DNA of 64,000 bases from Sphingomonas phyllosphaerae. GTDB taxonomy: Bacteria; Pseudomonadota; Alphaproteobacteria; Sphingomonadales; Sphingomonadaceae. The notes below the pieces were generated by a model. The model had not been told where the DNA came from. It did no database searches and worked only from the letters and a program-made list of their open reading frames with translations. The stretch is from the NCBI GenBank assembly GCA_036946405.1, contig JAQIJC010000001.1, forward strand, positions 367,501-431,500, in the 5' to 3' direction. Position numbers and translations under genes: made by a program. Shown in pieces: positions 1-8,311 of the stretch. Numbering within the stretch: position 1 is the stretch's first letter; every line of letters starts with the position of its first letter.

Positions 1-2
1 TC

Positions 3-953
3 GCGAACCTCAGTGCGACCAGTGTCTTGAAGAACGTGTTGCCACGCCGGATACGGCACGCAATCTCCTATGCCGCCGTTGCTGTCGTCATTCTTGGTGT
101 GTGGTCGGCTCTGCCGAGCGCAGATCTAGCCATGATTGGTACTGGGCTTGCGATTCTCACGCTATCGATCCTGGCGACGATCGGATCGGGGCTCGTCGTT
201 GGCTACCGGCGGGGCGAACGGGACGCACGTGATCTCCTCGTAGCGTGGGCTGTCCCTATGCTGATGCTGGCGGCAACGCAGGTCTTCGACTTTAGTACGA
301 GCCTCTTTGGTGGCGGTGCCCAGATCGCGGTGCTGTTCGCATCGGCTTTCCAGGCGATCTGTCTTTCTGCGCTGACGACGCGTCGCCTGGGCGTGTTGCG
401 GATCGAACGGGATGCCGCGATCGCCTCAGAGATGATTCTGGCGGAAGTGGCGGATCGTGACGCCCTGACTGGCCTCCTCAACAGGCGGGGTTTCGTGCGT
501 CGCTGCGAGCAGGCGTTCGGCCAATTACATCGAACGCCATTTGGTTTGCTGCTGATCGATGTCGATAGGTTCAAGAGCATCAACGATCAGTTCGGCCATG
601 AGGTAGGCGACGCCGTACTGGTTAGAATGAGTATGCGCCTCCGCGCGTTGGAAGATCGCTACACCTGTTTAGCCGGCCGACTTGGCGGCGAGGAGTTTCT
701 GATCGGCATCAGCGGCATTCCTGCCCACGCTCTTGAACGGTTCGCTGATCACGTGCGCACAGAAATCGGAACCAGCGATGACGGTATTCACCCGGAGGTG
801 ACCGTGAGCATCGGTGTGGCTCATGGCACTGCCAGCGGACCCTTCGCTGCCCTGTATGGCGACGCCGATCGTGCGCTGTACAGGGCCAAGGCGGGCGGAC
901 GAAATCGCGTTGCGTTCAATTTCACCGGGTTTGATGAAGCTCCCGCCTGTTGA
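3..953 (+). CDS. Membrane-bound GGDEF diguanylate cyclase (5' end outside window)
   Basis: The protein makes c-di-GMP from GTP at the inner membrane. The visible N-terminal part holds at least three hydrophobic segments (first ~120 residues), followed by a GGDEF domain. That domain begins at the DALTGLLNRRGF motif and has the active-site signature GGEEF near bases 684-698. The allosteric I-site position reads RxxC rather than RxxD, so product inhibition is probably weak or absent. The frame stays open to base 3; the first in-frame start is a TTG at 27, and the membrane part looks short, so the true start is probably upstream of the window. No gene is seen in the ~200 bases after it. Confidence 0.85.
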   Translation, partial: ANLSATSVLKNVLPRRIRHAISYAAVAVVILGVWSALPSADLAMIGTGLAILTLSILATIGSGLVVGYRRGERDARDLLVAWAVPMLMLAATQVFDFSTSLFGGGAQIAVLFASAFQAICLSALTTRRLGVLRIERDAAIASEMILAEVADRDALTGLLNRRGFVRRCEQAFGQLHRTPFGLLLIDVDRFKSINDQFGHEVGDAVLVRMSMRLRALEDRYTCLAGRLGGEEFLIGISGIPAHALERFADHVRTEIGTSDDGIHPEVTVSIGVAHGTASGPFAALYGDADRALYRAKAGGRNRVAFNFTGFDEAPAC

Positions 954-1150
954 AAGGCGAAGGCCATATGACAAGGGCGACCCACAACCAGACAGGAGCG
1001 ACCGAATTCCTGCTACGGCAGACCTGCCGCTCATTCCATTCAGCAAGAGCGCCGCTGAATGTCGCGCCGTCCATGCTCTACTGACGCGCGAACGATGTTG
1101 ACGATGTGTCGCCGCGTTCACTCGCATTCAGGCGGCATGAAATTCCACCT

Positions 1151-1597
1151 TTAACGCATGTACCGATGGCTTAGGAAATCGAACGCCGGAAGCGCCTCGG
1201 TGCGGCGATAGTCGAACCACGCCGCGTTCTCCCAGTTAGAGCCTTTGCCCCACCGTGTGCCGCAGCGGGTCGATACCCAGTTCGGCTCCCAATAGACCAC
1301 GCCCACGCCGCCGCCGTCCACCACGGTGTGCGTCAGGTCGATCAGGTATCGACGCTGCCCGTCCGGTGTCGCCGGATAGCCGGCGACCAACGTGTCGGGG
1401 CCGAGTAGATTGGGCGAGGCGTCGGCATTCTCGTTGGTGAACGGATAGGCGGTCTCCACCACGATCACGTCCTTGCCAAAGCGGCGGCGCACCCGCGCGA
1501 TCGTCGCGCCCAGCTGCTTCATGGAGCGGGTCGACCACTTCTTGTAATAACTGATGCCGATCACGTCGAAGTCGGTGATGCCCGCCCGGTGCTGTCA
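1151..1597 (-). pseudogene. C-terminal fragment of GH53 endo-beta-1,4-galactanase
   Basis: The translated fragment carries the HRAG-DFDVIGISYYKKW block and the later ETAYPFTNEN and VYWEPNWV segments typical of glycoside hydrolase family 53 (arabinogalactan endo-beta-1,4-galactanases). The VETAYP segment includes the catalytic nucleophile Glu region. The reading frame enters without a start codon at about base 1597, directly at the left terminal repeat of the IS6-family element, and roughly the N-terminal half of a normal 330-400 residue enzyme is missing. The C-terminal end appears natural. It is non-functional, and the cut is best explained by IS insertion followed by deletion. Confidence 0.75.
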
Positions 1598-2426
1598 GTC
1601 TAATGCGAACCGGTCTCTACACGATGCATTTAGGTCTTTGACGGCGACGTTCAGCTGACGAGCGCCTGCCACTCCGCCAGTGCGGCAGAGCGTCGTTCCC
1701 GGTAGGTCTGTCGATCGATGAGGTGGCGTTCCAGGCTGAAGTGGTTGTGGACGTTGGCATGAACCGAGGCGAACTTTTGCAGCGTCTTCATCTGCCGGAA
1801 CCGCTGCATCGCCCGCTCCCGTCGTCGGAACGGCAGGTGGCTGTTTTCCACCCGGTTGTTCGCCCAGCGACCGACCTCCTGCTTCTCGGCATTGCCAAGG
1901 TCGTTCATGGCGGCACGGTAGCTGCGCAGACCATCGGTCGTGATCACCTCGGGTGAGCCGTGGCGCTTCAGCGCCTTCTTCATGAACGCAAGCGCAGCCG
2001 CCTTGTCGCGGGTGCGCGTGATATAGCTTTCCAGCACCTCACCCTCGTGATCCACCGCCCGCCACAGGTAAACCATTTCGCCGTCCAGCTTCACGTACAT
2101 CTCGTCGAGATGCCAGCGCCAGTGACGAAAGCCGCGCATCCGGCTCACCCGCTGGCGGCGGATGTCACCGGCGAACAGCGGACCAAATCTGTTCCACCAC
2201 AGTCGCACCGTCTCGTGACAGATGTCGATCCCACGCTCGAACAGCAGGTCTTCTACATTCCGCAGGCTCAACGGATACCGCACGTACATCAACACTACCA
2301 GCCGGATCACCTCTGGCGACGAGTTGAAGTAGCGGAACGGCGAAGCAGGCTTGCGCGGACGGGGCATGCCCTGCCCTACCCCACGATCACCCAATTACCA
2401 GCCGGTGCATTTGGTTTGACGGTACC
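1588..2426 (-). mobile_element. IS6-family insertion sequence, ~839 bp
   Basis: A single transposase gene is bounded by imperfect inverted terminal repeats. The left end begins GGTGCTGTCAGTC at 1588; the right end, read on the minus strand from 2426, begins GGTACCGTCAAAC. Size and single-ORF structure fit the IS6/IS26 group. The eight bases outside each end do not match, so no target-site duplication remains. Both neighbours are truncated exactly at the ends, which is typical of IS6-mediated deletion or cointegrate recombination. Confidence 0.75.
1651..2367 (-). CDS. IS6-family DDE transposase
   Basis: This 238-residue transposase (start ATG at 2367, protein MPRPRKPASPF...) has an N-terminal helix-turn-helix zone including SLRNVEDLLFERGI and a DDE catalytic core. 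The core residues are D88 in HLDEMYVKLDG, D145 in ITTDGLRSY and E174 in NRVENSHLPFRRRER. The last block is characteristic of IS6/IS26 enzymes. Length and all three catalytic residues are normal, so the enzyme could be active. A longer reading from 2394 only adds nine residues without a better start. Confidence 0.93.
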   Translation of the reverse strand: MPRPRKPASPFRYFNSSPEVIRLVVLMYVRYPLSLRNVEDLLFERGIDICHETVRLWWNRFGPLFAGDIRRQRVSRMRGFRHWRWHLDEMYVKLDGEMVYLWRAVDHEGEVLESYITRTRDKAAALAFMKKALKRHGSPEVITTDGLRSYRAAMNDLGNAEKQEVGRWANNRVENSHLPFRRRERAMQRFRQMKTLQKFASVHANVHNHFSLERHLIDRQTYRERRSAALAEWQALVS

Positions 2427-2865
2427 CGTCCGCGCGCTCGACGAGCCCCGTGATCGACCGGCCGAACAGCAGCTCGACATCGTCCGCCACCGCATTGAAC
2501 AAGATGTCCAGCAGGTCATCGCGATGGATTTCGTACCGTACCTCCGAGGCTTGATCGCCTCCAACTCCCATCGAACCCAGGATGGAATCATCCGCATTCT
2601 TGAACGCAAACCGGCGAGACGGCAGCGCCTTGGCCCTGACACGGTCGATGAGGCCCATCCTCTTCAGGATATCGATCGTCTCACCTTCGATGTCGACGGG
2701 TGTGCCACCACGTCGCAACCCCGGTGCCGCCTCAATGATGATGACCCGATAGCCAAGCCGCCTCAACCCATAGGCGGTGGCTAGACCGGCAAAGCTTGCA
2801 CCGCTGATGAGGACGGCACCGTGGTCGGAACGAGAGTTAAGCACGTCGCGGGTTGACGGAACCAT
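2395..2865 (-). pseudogene. FAD-dependent monooxygenase, truncated by IS6 element
   Basis: The N-terminus has the dinucleotide-binding motif GASFAGLATAYGLRRLGY followed by EAAP, then the RYEIHRDDLLDIL block seen in PHBH-like aromatic-ring or antibiotic-modifying monooxygenases. ATG at 2865 is preceded by GGAG eight bases upstream. After about 145 residues the frame runs into the right IS terminal repeat (last residues encoded by the repeat) and stops, losing the substrate-binding half of a ~380-residue enzyme. Its divergent TetR partner is intact, which suggests a drug- or aromatic-inducible pair inactivated by the IS. Confidence 0.8.
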
Positions 2866-2943
2866 GAGGGCATCTCCAAAATGGATATGACATAAGTATA
2901 TACCGAGTATAATATAATGAGCAATACAGCGAAGGATGCTCGG
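2866..2943. promoter_or_regulatory. Divergent promoter/operator region between monooxygenase and tetR
   Basis: This short AT-rich gap separates two divergent genes. It contains a perfect inverted repeat TATAC-CGA-GTATA at 2899-2911 within a longer run of TATA-like sequence. TetR-family repressors usually bind such palindromes between themselves and the gene they control, so this is the probable operator; the assignment is inferred from position and symmetry. Confidence 0.5.
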
Positions 2944-3579
2944 ATGGATCGACGGACCCGGAAGCGCCTTGCGACCCGCCAAGCCATATCCGACGTCGCG
3001 ACCCGCCTCTTCATGGATCGTGGGTTCGATCAGGTGACGATCGACGAGATCGCGAACGCTGCCGATGTCGGACGCATGACGGTGTTCAATCACTTTCCGC
3101 GCAAGGAGGACATGTTCTTCGACCGCGAAGAGGAAGCGCGCAATCTGGCGTTCGACACAATCCGTTCGCGCCCGTCAGGAACCTCGCCGATCGAAGCGCT
3201 GGGCGCACTGGCCCACCAGATGATCGAACAGCCGTCCGAGGCCTTTCCCTTGTTTGAACATACGCAGGCCTTCGTCGAGACGGCCCTGGCCAGCGAGACG
3301 TTGAAGGCGCGCGGACGCCAGATGCGCGACCATTTCGTTCAAGATCTGGCCGCCCTCTTCCAGGAAGAGCATCATGACTGGGACGATAATGCCCTCGCAC
3401 ATTTAGCCGCTGGGCTGATCGCCTCAGCGTGGAGCACGGCGTTCCTTCGCGCGCACGCCGAGCTCAGCCGTACGGGCGACGTTCAGGCCGCGAAGCGTGT
3501 ATTCTTGGTCATCATCGACCGAGGCGTTACCGGCACGCTCGCCGCGCTTGAAGGCACACCGCTGATAGGTACGGCCTGA
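2944..3579 (+). CDS. TetR-family transcriptional regulator
   Basis: The ~211-residue protein has an N-terminal TetR helix-turn-helix: RKRLATRQAISDVATRLFMDRGF, then the recognition part VTIDEIANAADVGRMTVFNHFPRKEDMFF. The C-terminal ligand-binding domain is typical in length. The chosen ATG at 2944 has GAAGGA seven bases upstream; an ATG at 2917 would add nine residues but has no ribosome site. It presumably represses the divergent FAD monooxygenase, now broken by the IS element, so the regulator may be an orphan. Confidence 0.88.
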   Translation: MDRRTRKRLATRQAISDVATRLFMDRGFDQVTIDEIANAADVGRMTVFNHFPRKEDMFFDREEEARNLAFDTIRSRPSGTSPIEALGALAHQMIEQPSEAFPLFEHTQAFVETALASETLKARGRQMRDHFVQDLAALFQEEHHDWDDNALAHLAAGLIASAWSTAFLRAHAELSRTGDVQAAKRVFLVIIDRGVTGTLAALEGTPLIGTA

Positions 3580-3718
3580 CCCACATGCGGTCATTCCGGC
3601 CCCCTCCCCGCGTACCAACTCCAGACATTCGTTCACGAAGAGACTGAGCCATAAGATATGGCTGCTCAATACGATCTGCGAGATTGCGCTAGCTTGAGAA
3701 CGGCTTCACGATTGCGGC

Positions 3719-4633
3719 ATGAAGGGCGTTTTCGAGATCAGCGGGGCATCGCGCTACGACGACCTGATCGCAGAGCGGTACCATTTCCCGCGCATCTACC
3801 TGCGTGCAGCCGAGGCGTGCCTTGGCGACTGGATCGTCTATCGTGAAACGGGCTCGGCAGGTGGGCGCAAATCCTATGTGGCAGCGGGTATCGTGCAAAG
3901 CATCGACCCTGATCCCGCCGACCGCAGGCTGTTTTATGCTCGTATCAGCGACTTCATCGAGTTCGATCGTCCGGTGCCGTACCGTGATCCGGACGGCCGG
4001 TTCTTGGAGCGCATGCTTCGCGAACTAGACGACCCGGCTATCGTTGGTCGAACGCTACGCGGCCGCTCGGTACGCGCAATGGACGACGTCGACTTTGCAG
4101 CGATCGTGAACCGCGGTCTCACCGACACCCTGTCACCTGATCATGCGATCCGGCTCGAGCTTGACCCTCGGTATATCGACGCTCCTACCGCCGCCCTACT
4201 GGCCTCACCGCCCGATGAACGGCGCGTCGCGCAGCTACTGGTCAATCGCAAAATCCGCAGTGCTGCATTCCGCGGCCACGTCCTCGATGCCTATGACAAT
4301 CGCTGCGCCGTGACCGGCCTGCGCATGGTCAATGGCGGAGGTAAAGCCGAGGCGCAAGCCGCGCATATTTGGAGCGTCGCCGACGGCGGACCGGACACCG
4401 TGCAGAACGGCATCGCCTTATCGGCCACCGCGCACTGGTTGTTCGACCGCCATCTTATCAGCTTGGATGACGAGTGCCGGCTGCTGGTGTCGCACAACAA
4501 GGTACCGTCCGAGCTCATCCGGCTGTTCCCGCAACCGGGCGAGCGGGTCCGCCTACCGTTGAATCCACGACTGCATCCCCGGCCCGACTATGTCGCCCGA
4601 CATCGTGCCCGCTTTGCTGGCCTTGACGCTTGA
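3719..4633 (+). CDS. HNH endonuclease with PUA/EVE-like N-terminal domain
   Basis: The C-terminal ~110 residues form an HNH nuclease fold: NRCAVTGL near residue 195, the metal/active-site AAHIWSVADGGPD near 210, NGIAL, then HWLFDRHLISLDD. The N-terminal region (YHFPRIYL, GDWIVYRE, YVAAGIVQSI, ARISDFIEFDRPVPY) resembles PUA/EVE-type domains that recognise modified bases; that part is an inference from pattern, not proof. The stop codon overlaps the TTG start of the next gene (TTGA), so the two are coupled. This is consistent with a modification-dependent nuclease in a restriction-like cassette. Confidence 0.8.
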   Translation: MKGVFEISGASRYDDLIAERYHFPRIYLRAAEACLGDWIVYRETGSAGGRKSYVAAGIVQSIDPDPADRRLFYARISDFIEFDRPVPYRDPDGRFLERMLRELDDPAIVGRTLRGRSVRAMDDVDFAAIVNRGLTDTLSPDHAIRLELDPRYIDAPTAALLASPPDERRVAQLLVNRKIRSAAFRGHVLDAYDNRCAVTGLRMVNGGGKAEAQAAHIWSVADGGPDTVQNGIALSATAHWLFDRHLISLDDECRLLVSHNKVPSELIRLFPQPGERVRLPLNPRLHPRPDYVARHRARFAGLDA

Positions 4634-6372
4634 GCAGCTACCTTGATGTCATCGCTGCATATGACGGTAAAGCCAACGTGCTGGCCGAGCGATACGAGGC
4701 GGTCTCCTCCGAGCGGATGCTGGCGGAAGTTCTGCCGATTATCTCTGCTGGCAGTAGCGGCAGAATGGCCCTCGACGTTGGTGCCGGGACTGGGCGTGAC
4801 GCCGCATGGCTGTCCTCGCTCGGTTATGACGTCGTAGCTGCCGAGCCCGCTGGGGGTATGCGCCAGATAGCAGCGAAGACACATGGAAGCAGCGGCATTC
4901 GGTGGATCGATGACGCTCTTCCCTCACTCGACCATGTTCATGCGCTGGGGCTAGCCTATGATCTCATATTGATGTCGGCTGTCTGGCAGCATGTTGCGCC
5001 TCTCGACCGCCCCCGTGCCTTTCGCAAACTTGCCACCTTGATGAAGCCCGGTGGCGTGCTGGTGATGACGTTACGTCACGGCACTGCTCCATCCGGCATG
5101 CAGATGCATCCTACCTCGACCGGCGAGATCGAAGGCTTGGCTCGGGCGCACGGACTGGAAGTGCTTCGGGTGACTGCCTCTGAAGATCAGGGCGGCCGCG
5201 CCGACGTAACGTGGCACATCATGGCGCTGCGCATGCCTGATGACGGCACCGGCGCGCTTCCGCTGGTTCGCGGGATCGTCCTGTCGGACGAAAAGTCGTC
5301 CACTTACAAACTCGCGTTGCTTCGCGCCGTTGCCCGCATTGCCGAATATGCGCCGGCCGCAGCTACGCTAGTACCTGACGGTCGCGACGCGGTTGAGGTA
5401 CCGCTCGGCCTTGTCGCCCTGAACTGGCTGAGAATGTATCTACCGCTGGTACGGGCAAGGCTTCCGCAGATGCCCGGCAACGTCGGCACCGAGCGGTTGG
5501 CTTTTGCCAAGGACGGTTTCGAAGCGTTGCTGGCCTTCGGTACAGCGCCAATTGAACTGCGGGTCGGTAGTTCATTCGCCGGGGAGCAGGCCCGAGCAGT
5601 CACCTCCGCCATTTCGAGGGCAGCGCATATCATTGCCAGGATGCCCGCAACCTTTACCCGTTATCCCAACAGCGACGCGCAGGTGTTCGGGGTTACCCGT
5701 CCACGACGGACGGTTGCACTCGTGACCGTCCTCGACATCGAGACGCTACGTGGCTGGGGTTTAATCGAAGTGCCGGGCCACCTGTGGCGTGCCATGTCCC
5801 GTTTCGGTTCCTGGATCGAACCAATGCTTGTCGCGGAATGGTCCCGCCTCATGCGCACCTATGCCGATCGCATGGGCCTGGCTGTTCCCCCGGGAGTCGC
5901 TGAAACGGCACTGGCCTGGGTTGAACCGGCTAGGTCCACGTCTCTTGGACGCGACATCGCAGGACGCTTGCTTGATCGTGGATTACCGATGACGTGCGTC
6001 TGGACAGGACGACCGCTCAAACCGAACTGTTTCGACATAGACCATTGTTTACCGTGGTCGGTCTGGCCGTGCGCCGACCTTTGGAACCTTATGCCGGCCC
6101 TCACTCGCGTCAACCAACATGAGAAGCGTGATCGGCTGCCCTCGGCCGCAGCCATGGCCAACGCACGCGATCGGATTATTCGATGGTGGGACGCCGCCTA
6201 TCTGGACGATGATGCCCTACGGCCCCGCTTCCTACGTGAGGCCGCCGCTGCACTACCCTTGAGCAGCGCTCAGAACAGCGCAGTAGTGTATGATGCACTG
6301 GAATGGCGGCGGCTCCGGCTGTGGCAGGATCAACAGGTGCCGCAATGGACACCTTCGAGCATCGTAATCTGA
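4630..6372 (+). CDS. SAM-dependent methyltransferase fused to an HNH nuclease domain
   Basis: This 580-residue protein joins a class I methyltransferase (SAM motif LDVGAGTGRDAAWL at 48-61, LMKPGGVLVMTLRHG near 140) to a C-terminal HNH-like domain (CVWTGRPLKPN near 456, FDIDHCLPWS near 468, NLMPALTRVNQHEKRDRLPS). The ~220-residue middle is unrecognised. The methyltransferase is of the Methyltransf_11/25 kind and lacks a DPPY/NPPY motif, so it is not an ordinary DNA adenine or N4-cytosine methylase. It starts at TTG 4630 inside the stop of the upstream HNH gene. The combination is unusual and points to a two-gene nuclease system of unknown mechanism. Confidence 0.75.
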   Translation: MSSYLDVIAAYDGKANVLAERYEAVSSERMLAEVLPIISAGSSGRMALDVGAGTGRDAAWLSSLGYDVVAAEPAGGMRQIAAKTHGSSGIRWIDDALPSLDHVHALGLAYDLILMSAVWQHVAPLDRPRAFRKLATLMKPGGVLVMTLRHGTAPSGMQMHPTSTGEIEGLARAHGLEVLRVTASEDQGGRADVTWHIMALRMPDDGTGALPLVRGIVLSDEKSSTYKLALLRAVARIAEYAPAAATLVPDGRDAVEVPLGLVALNWLRMYLPLVRARLPQMPGNVGTERLAFAKDGFEALLAFGTAPIELRVGSSFAGEQARAVTSAISRAAHIIARMPATFTRYPNSDAQVFGVTRPRRTVALVTVLDIETLRGWGLIEVPGHLWRAMSRFGSWIEPMLVAEWSRLMRTYADRMGLAVPPGVAETALAWVEPARSTSLGRDIAGRLLDRGLPMTCVWTGRPLKPNCFDIDHCLPWSVWPCADLWNLMPALTRVNQHEKRDRLPSAAAMANARDRIIRWWDAAYLDDDALRPRFLREAAAALPLSSAQNSAVVYDALEWRRLRLWQDQQVPQWTPSSIVI

Positions 6373-6505
6373 GCCAAGACCCACTTTCGGCCATTCAGCG
6401 GCGCCTTGACCGTGCCCGAAAGCGGCCGTTCGTTCACGGCGTCCGGCGTCAGAAACCATAGCCGGTCTGTTGCCCATAGCGACGTTCGCCCGTTAGATTC
6501 GTCAT

Positions 6506-6841
6506 ATGGCCACGCAGCGACGCACAGTCGATTTCCTGCTTGAACAGGTGACCGGTGCCGGCGCGGTGACGGCCAAGCCGATGTTCGGTGAGTACGGCGT
6601 TTACGTCGACGGCAAAATGATCGGGTCGGTTTGCGACGATCAGCTCTTCGTTAAGCCGACGGTATCGGGCCGCGCTCACGCCGAGCCGGTGTCGGATGCG
6701 CCGCCATATCGAGGGGCCAAACCGCAGATGCTTATCGCGGCCGATCGATGGGACGATGCTGAATGGCTAGGCGAGCTGCTGCGCGTTACGGCAGCCGAGC
6801 TGCCGCCACCCAAGCCGCGGAAACCAAAGCGTGGCACATAA
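6506..6841 (+). CDS. TfoX/Sxy N-terminal-domain protein
   Basis: This 111-residue protein matches the TfoX N-terminal domain family: VTAKPMFGEYGVYVDGKMIGSVCDDQLFVKPT, then the PPYRGAKPQMLIAADRWDD block and a basic proline-rich tail (PPPKPRKPKRGT). Full TfoX regulates competence in gammaproteobacteria; stand-alone N-terminal-domain proteins like this are widespread and of unknown role. It lies alone between the MTase-HNH gene and the RusA-like gene, on the same strand, about 130 bases after the former. Confidence 0.82.
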   Translation: MATQRRTVDFLLEQVTGAGAVTAKPMFGEYGVYVDGKMIGSVCDDQLFVKPTVSGRAHAEPVSDAPPYRGAKPQMLIAADRWDDAEWLGELLRVTAAELPPPKPRKPKRGT

Positions 6842-6984
6842 CCACCTACGGCGACCGAGACCAAATCCCAGCCGCCCCTGCCGCTCCCCGCGACCTGCCG
6901 CCGATTCACATGAGCAGAACGACAGCTTCGGCGAGCCTCAGCCAACAGTTGCCGACGCTGGGGCCGACCCCTTAGGAAGCACCG

Positions 6985-7830
6985 ATGATGGATGATGATG
7001 CTTTGGCCTTCGAGCGGCGCGGCGCAGACGCTGGTATCAATCCGATGTTCGGCGACTGGCAGCATCGCTTTGCTTTCGCGCCCGTGCCGTACCGCGACGG
7101 CGGTGCGAAGCTGCGTGCGTTTCGCGAGCAAATCCGGGGCGAGGTGACAAATCGCTTCTTCTTCTCCGGTGAGATTCAGCTCACCATAACCCTGTTCATG
7201 GACGTGCAGACGATCCTCGAAACCTCGGACACCGCTGACGTCGACAATTACGCCAAGGCGGTGCTCGACGGTCTGCGCGGTCCCGACGGGATCATGTTTG
7301 ACGACACGCAGGTACAAGCGCTCACCATCTCTTGGCTCGACAGCCATGAGACTAGCTTCGACGTCGAGGTCCGCGCCTCGCCCGACGATTTCTTGCTCAA
7401 GCCCGTCGAATTTTACGAGATGCCAGACGGCTTGTGGTACCCGCATTCTCGTTTGTCGTGGGCCGACCATGGTGAAACGCCGACATCCGACGTACCTTTT
7501 TATGGGGCGGTGCTTATCAACGCGACGATGGCCGAAGGTCGCGCGCGGGCCCGCCAAATGTTCAGGCGGGATCGCATGACGCGGCTTCAGGCGTATCGCA
7601 CCGCGCAACATCTCAGCACCTCGGCCCGCGGATTCCATAAAAGCCGCGTCGCCGATTCGGGCTTCATCATGCACGACCTGAAGACTTGGCGCGCCCACGT
7701 GGAGGCAGTGCGCGCCGCAAACCCGGGCGGCCTCGAAGCGATTGAAGAGGTCAACGCCGGTATGGCCGAGACGATGGGCAAAATGGCCGAGCTGCTGGCC
7801 GGTCGTCTGCCACGACCGAAAGGCGGATGA
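6985..7830 (+). CDS. RusA-family Holliday junction resolvase-like protein
   Basis: The first ~140 residues match RusA-type crossover junction endonucleases. The hallmark block TADVDNYAKAVLDGLRG (near 82-98) and GIMFDDTQVQALTI (near 101-114) contain the conserved aspartates that bind metal. RusA proteins are ~120 residues and usually phage-derived; this one has an extra ~140-residue C-terminus ending in an alanine/glutamate-rich helix whose function is unknown. AGGAAG precedes the ATG. It may act in recombination of a mobile element, or be part of the adjacent nuclease cluster. Confidence 0.8.
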   Translation: MMDDDALAFERRGADAGINPMFGDWQHRFAFAPVPYRDGGAKLRAFREQIRGEVTNRFFFSGEIQLTITLFMDVQTILETSDTADVDNYAKAVLDGLRGPDGIMFDDTQVQALTISWLDSHETSFDVEVRASPDDFLLKPVEFYEMPDGLWYPHSRLSWADHGETPTSDVPFYGAVLINATMAEGRARARQMFRRDRMTRLQAYRTAQHLSTSARGFHKSRVADSGFIMHDLKTWRAHVEAVRAANPGGLEAIEEVNAGMAETMGKMAELLAGRLPRPKGG

Positions 7831-8311
7831 CCCAACTGGGTCGTCACCAACTCGGCAGCTTCTCCGAGAGGAAGACCCAGAATCGGACGTTCTGGCCGCC
7901 CCGCTCGACTCTCCGCTTCGGTCGCCCATTCATGTTGACTGTCTGGTGGCCGTGAGAGACGTGTCGACGACGCGGAACGGTGAAGCGTAAGAAAGTGCTG
8001 CCGTTCACATGCAGCAATTTGAATGGCAGCTGTTATCGGTAGCTATCGTTCAACGCTCTCCCGACCGGTATCGCAAAACGACATAAGAGGGCCACGGAGC
8101 AGACTGGCCGCTTCGTTGATCGCGAACGGACCGCCCACCGGTTCGACCGTGCCAAGGTCAAGCAGACCGTTTCGAATGACCTGCGCGAGCCAGCGGCGAT
8201 CGGTTAGACCAACGAGGCTGGATTCGGAACCGGAACGGTGGAATTTAGCGGGCGCTTCTCGACTTTTGACCCCATGCATGATGAATAGGAAGTCGACACC
8301 AGGGGGGTATT
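7831..8311. other. Intergenic stretch with no clear gene
   Basis: About 480 bases lie between the RusA-like gene and the SIR2 gene. A minus-strand open frame at 8043-8279 (ending ...LLDLGTVEPVGGPFAINEAASLL...) has protein-like composition and may be a remnant, but no family is recognised. The last ~60 bases must hold the promoter and the AGGGGGG ribosome site of the SIR2 gene. Confidence 0.4.

Noticed and set aside
6676..7929. A 417-residue minus-strand open frame opposite the RusA-like gene
   Set aside because: Antisense of a gene with RusA hallmark motifs; no domain in the translation.
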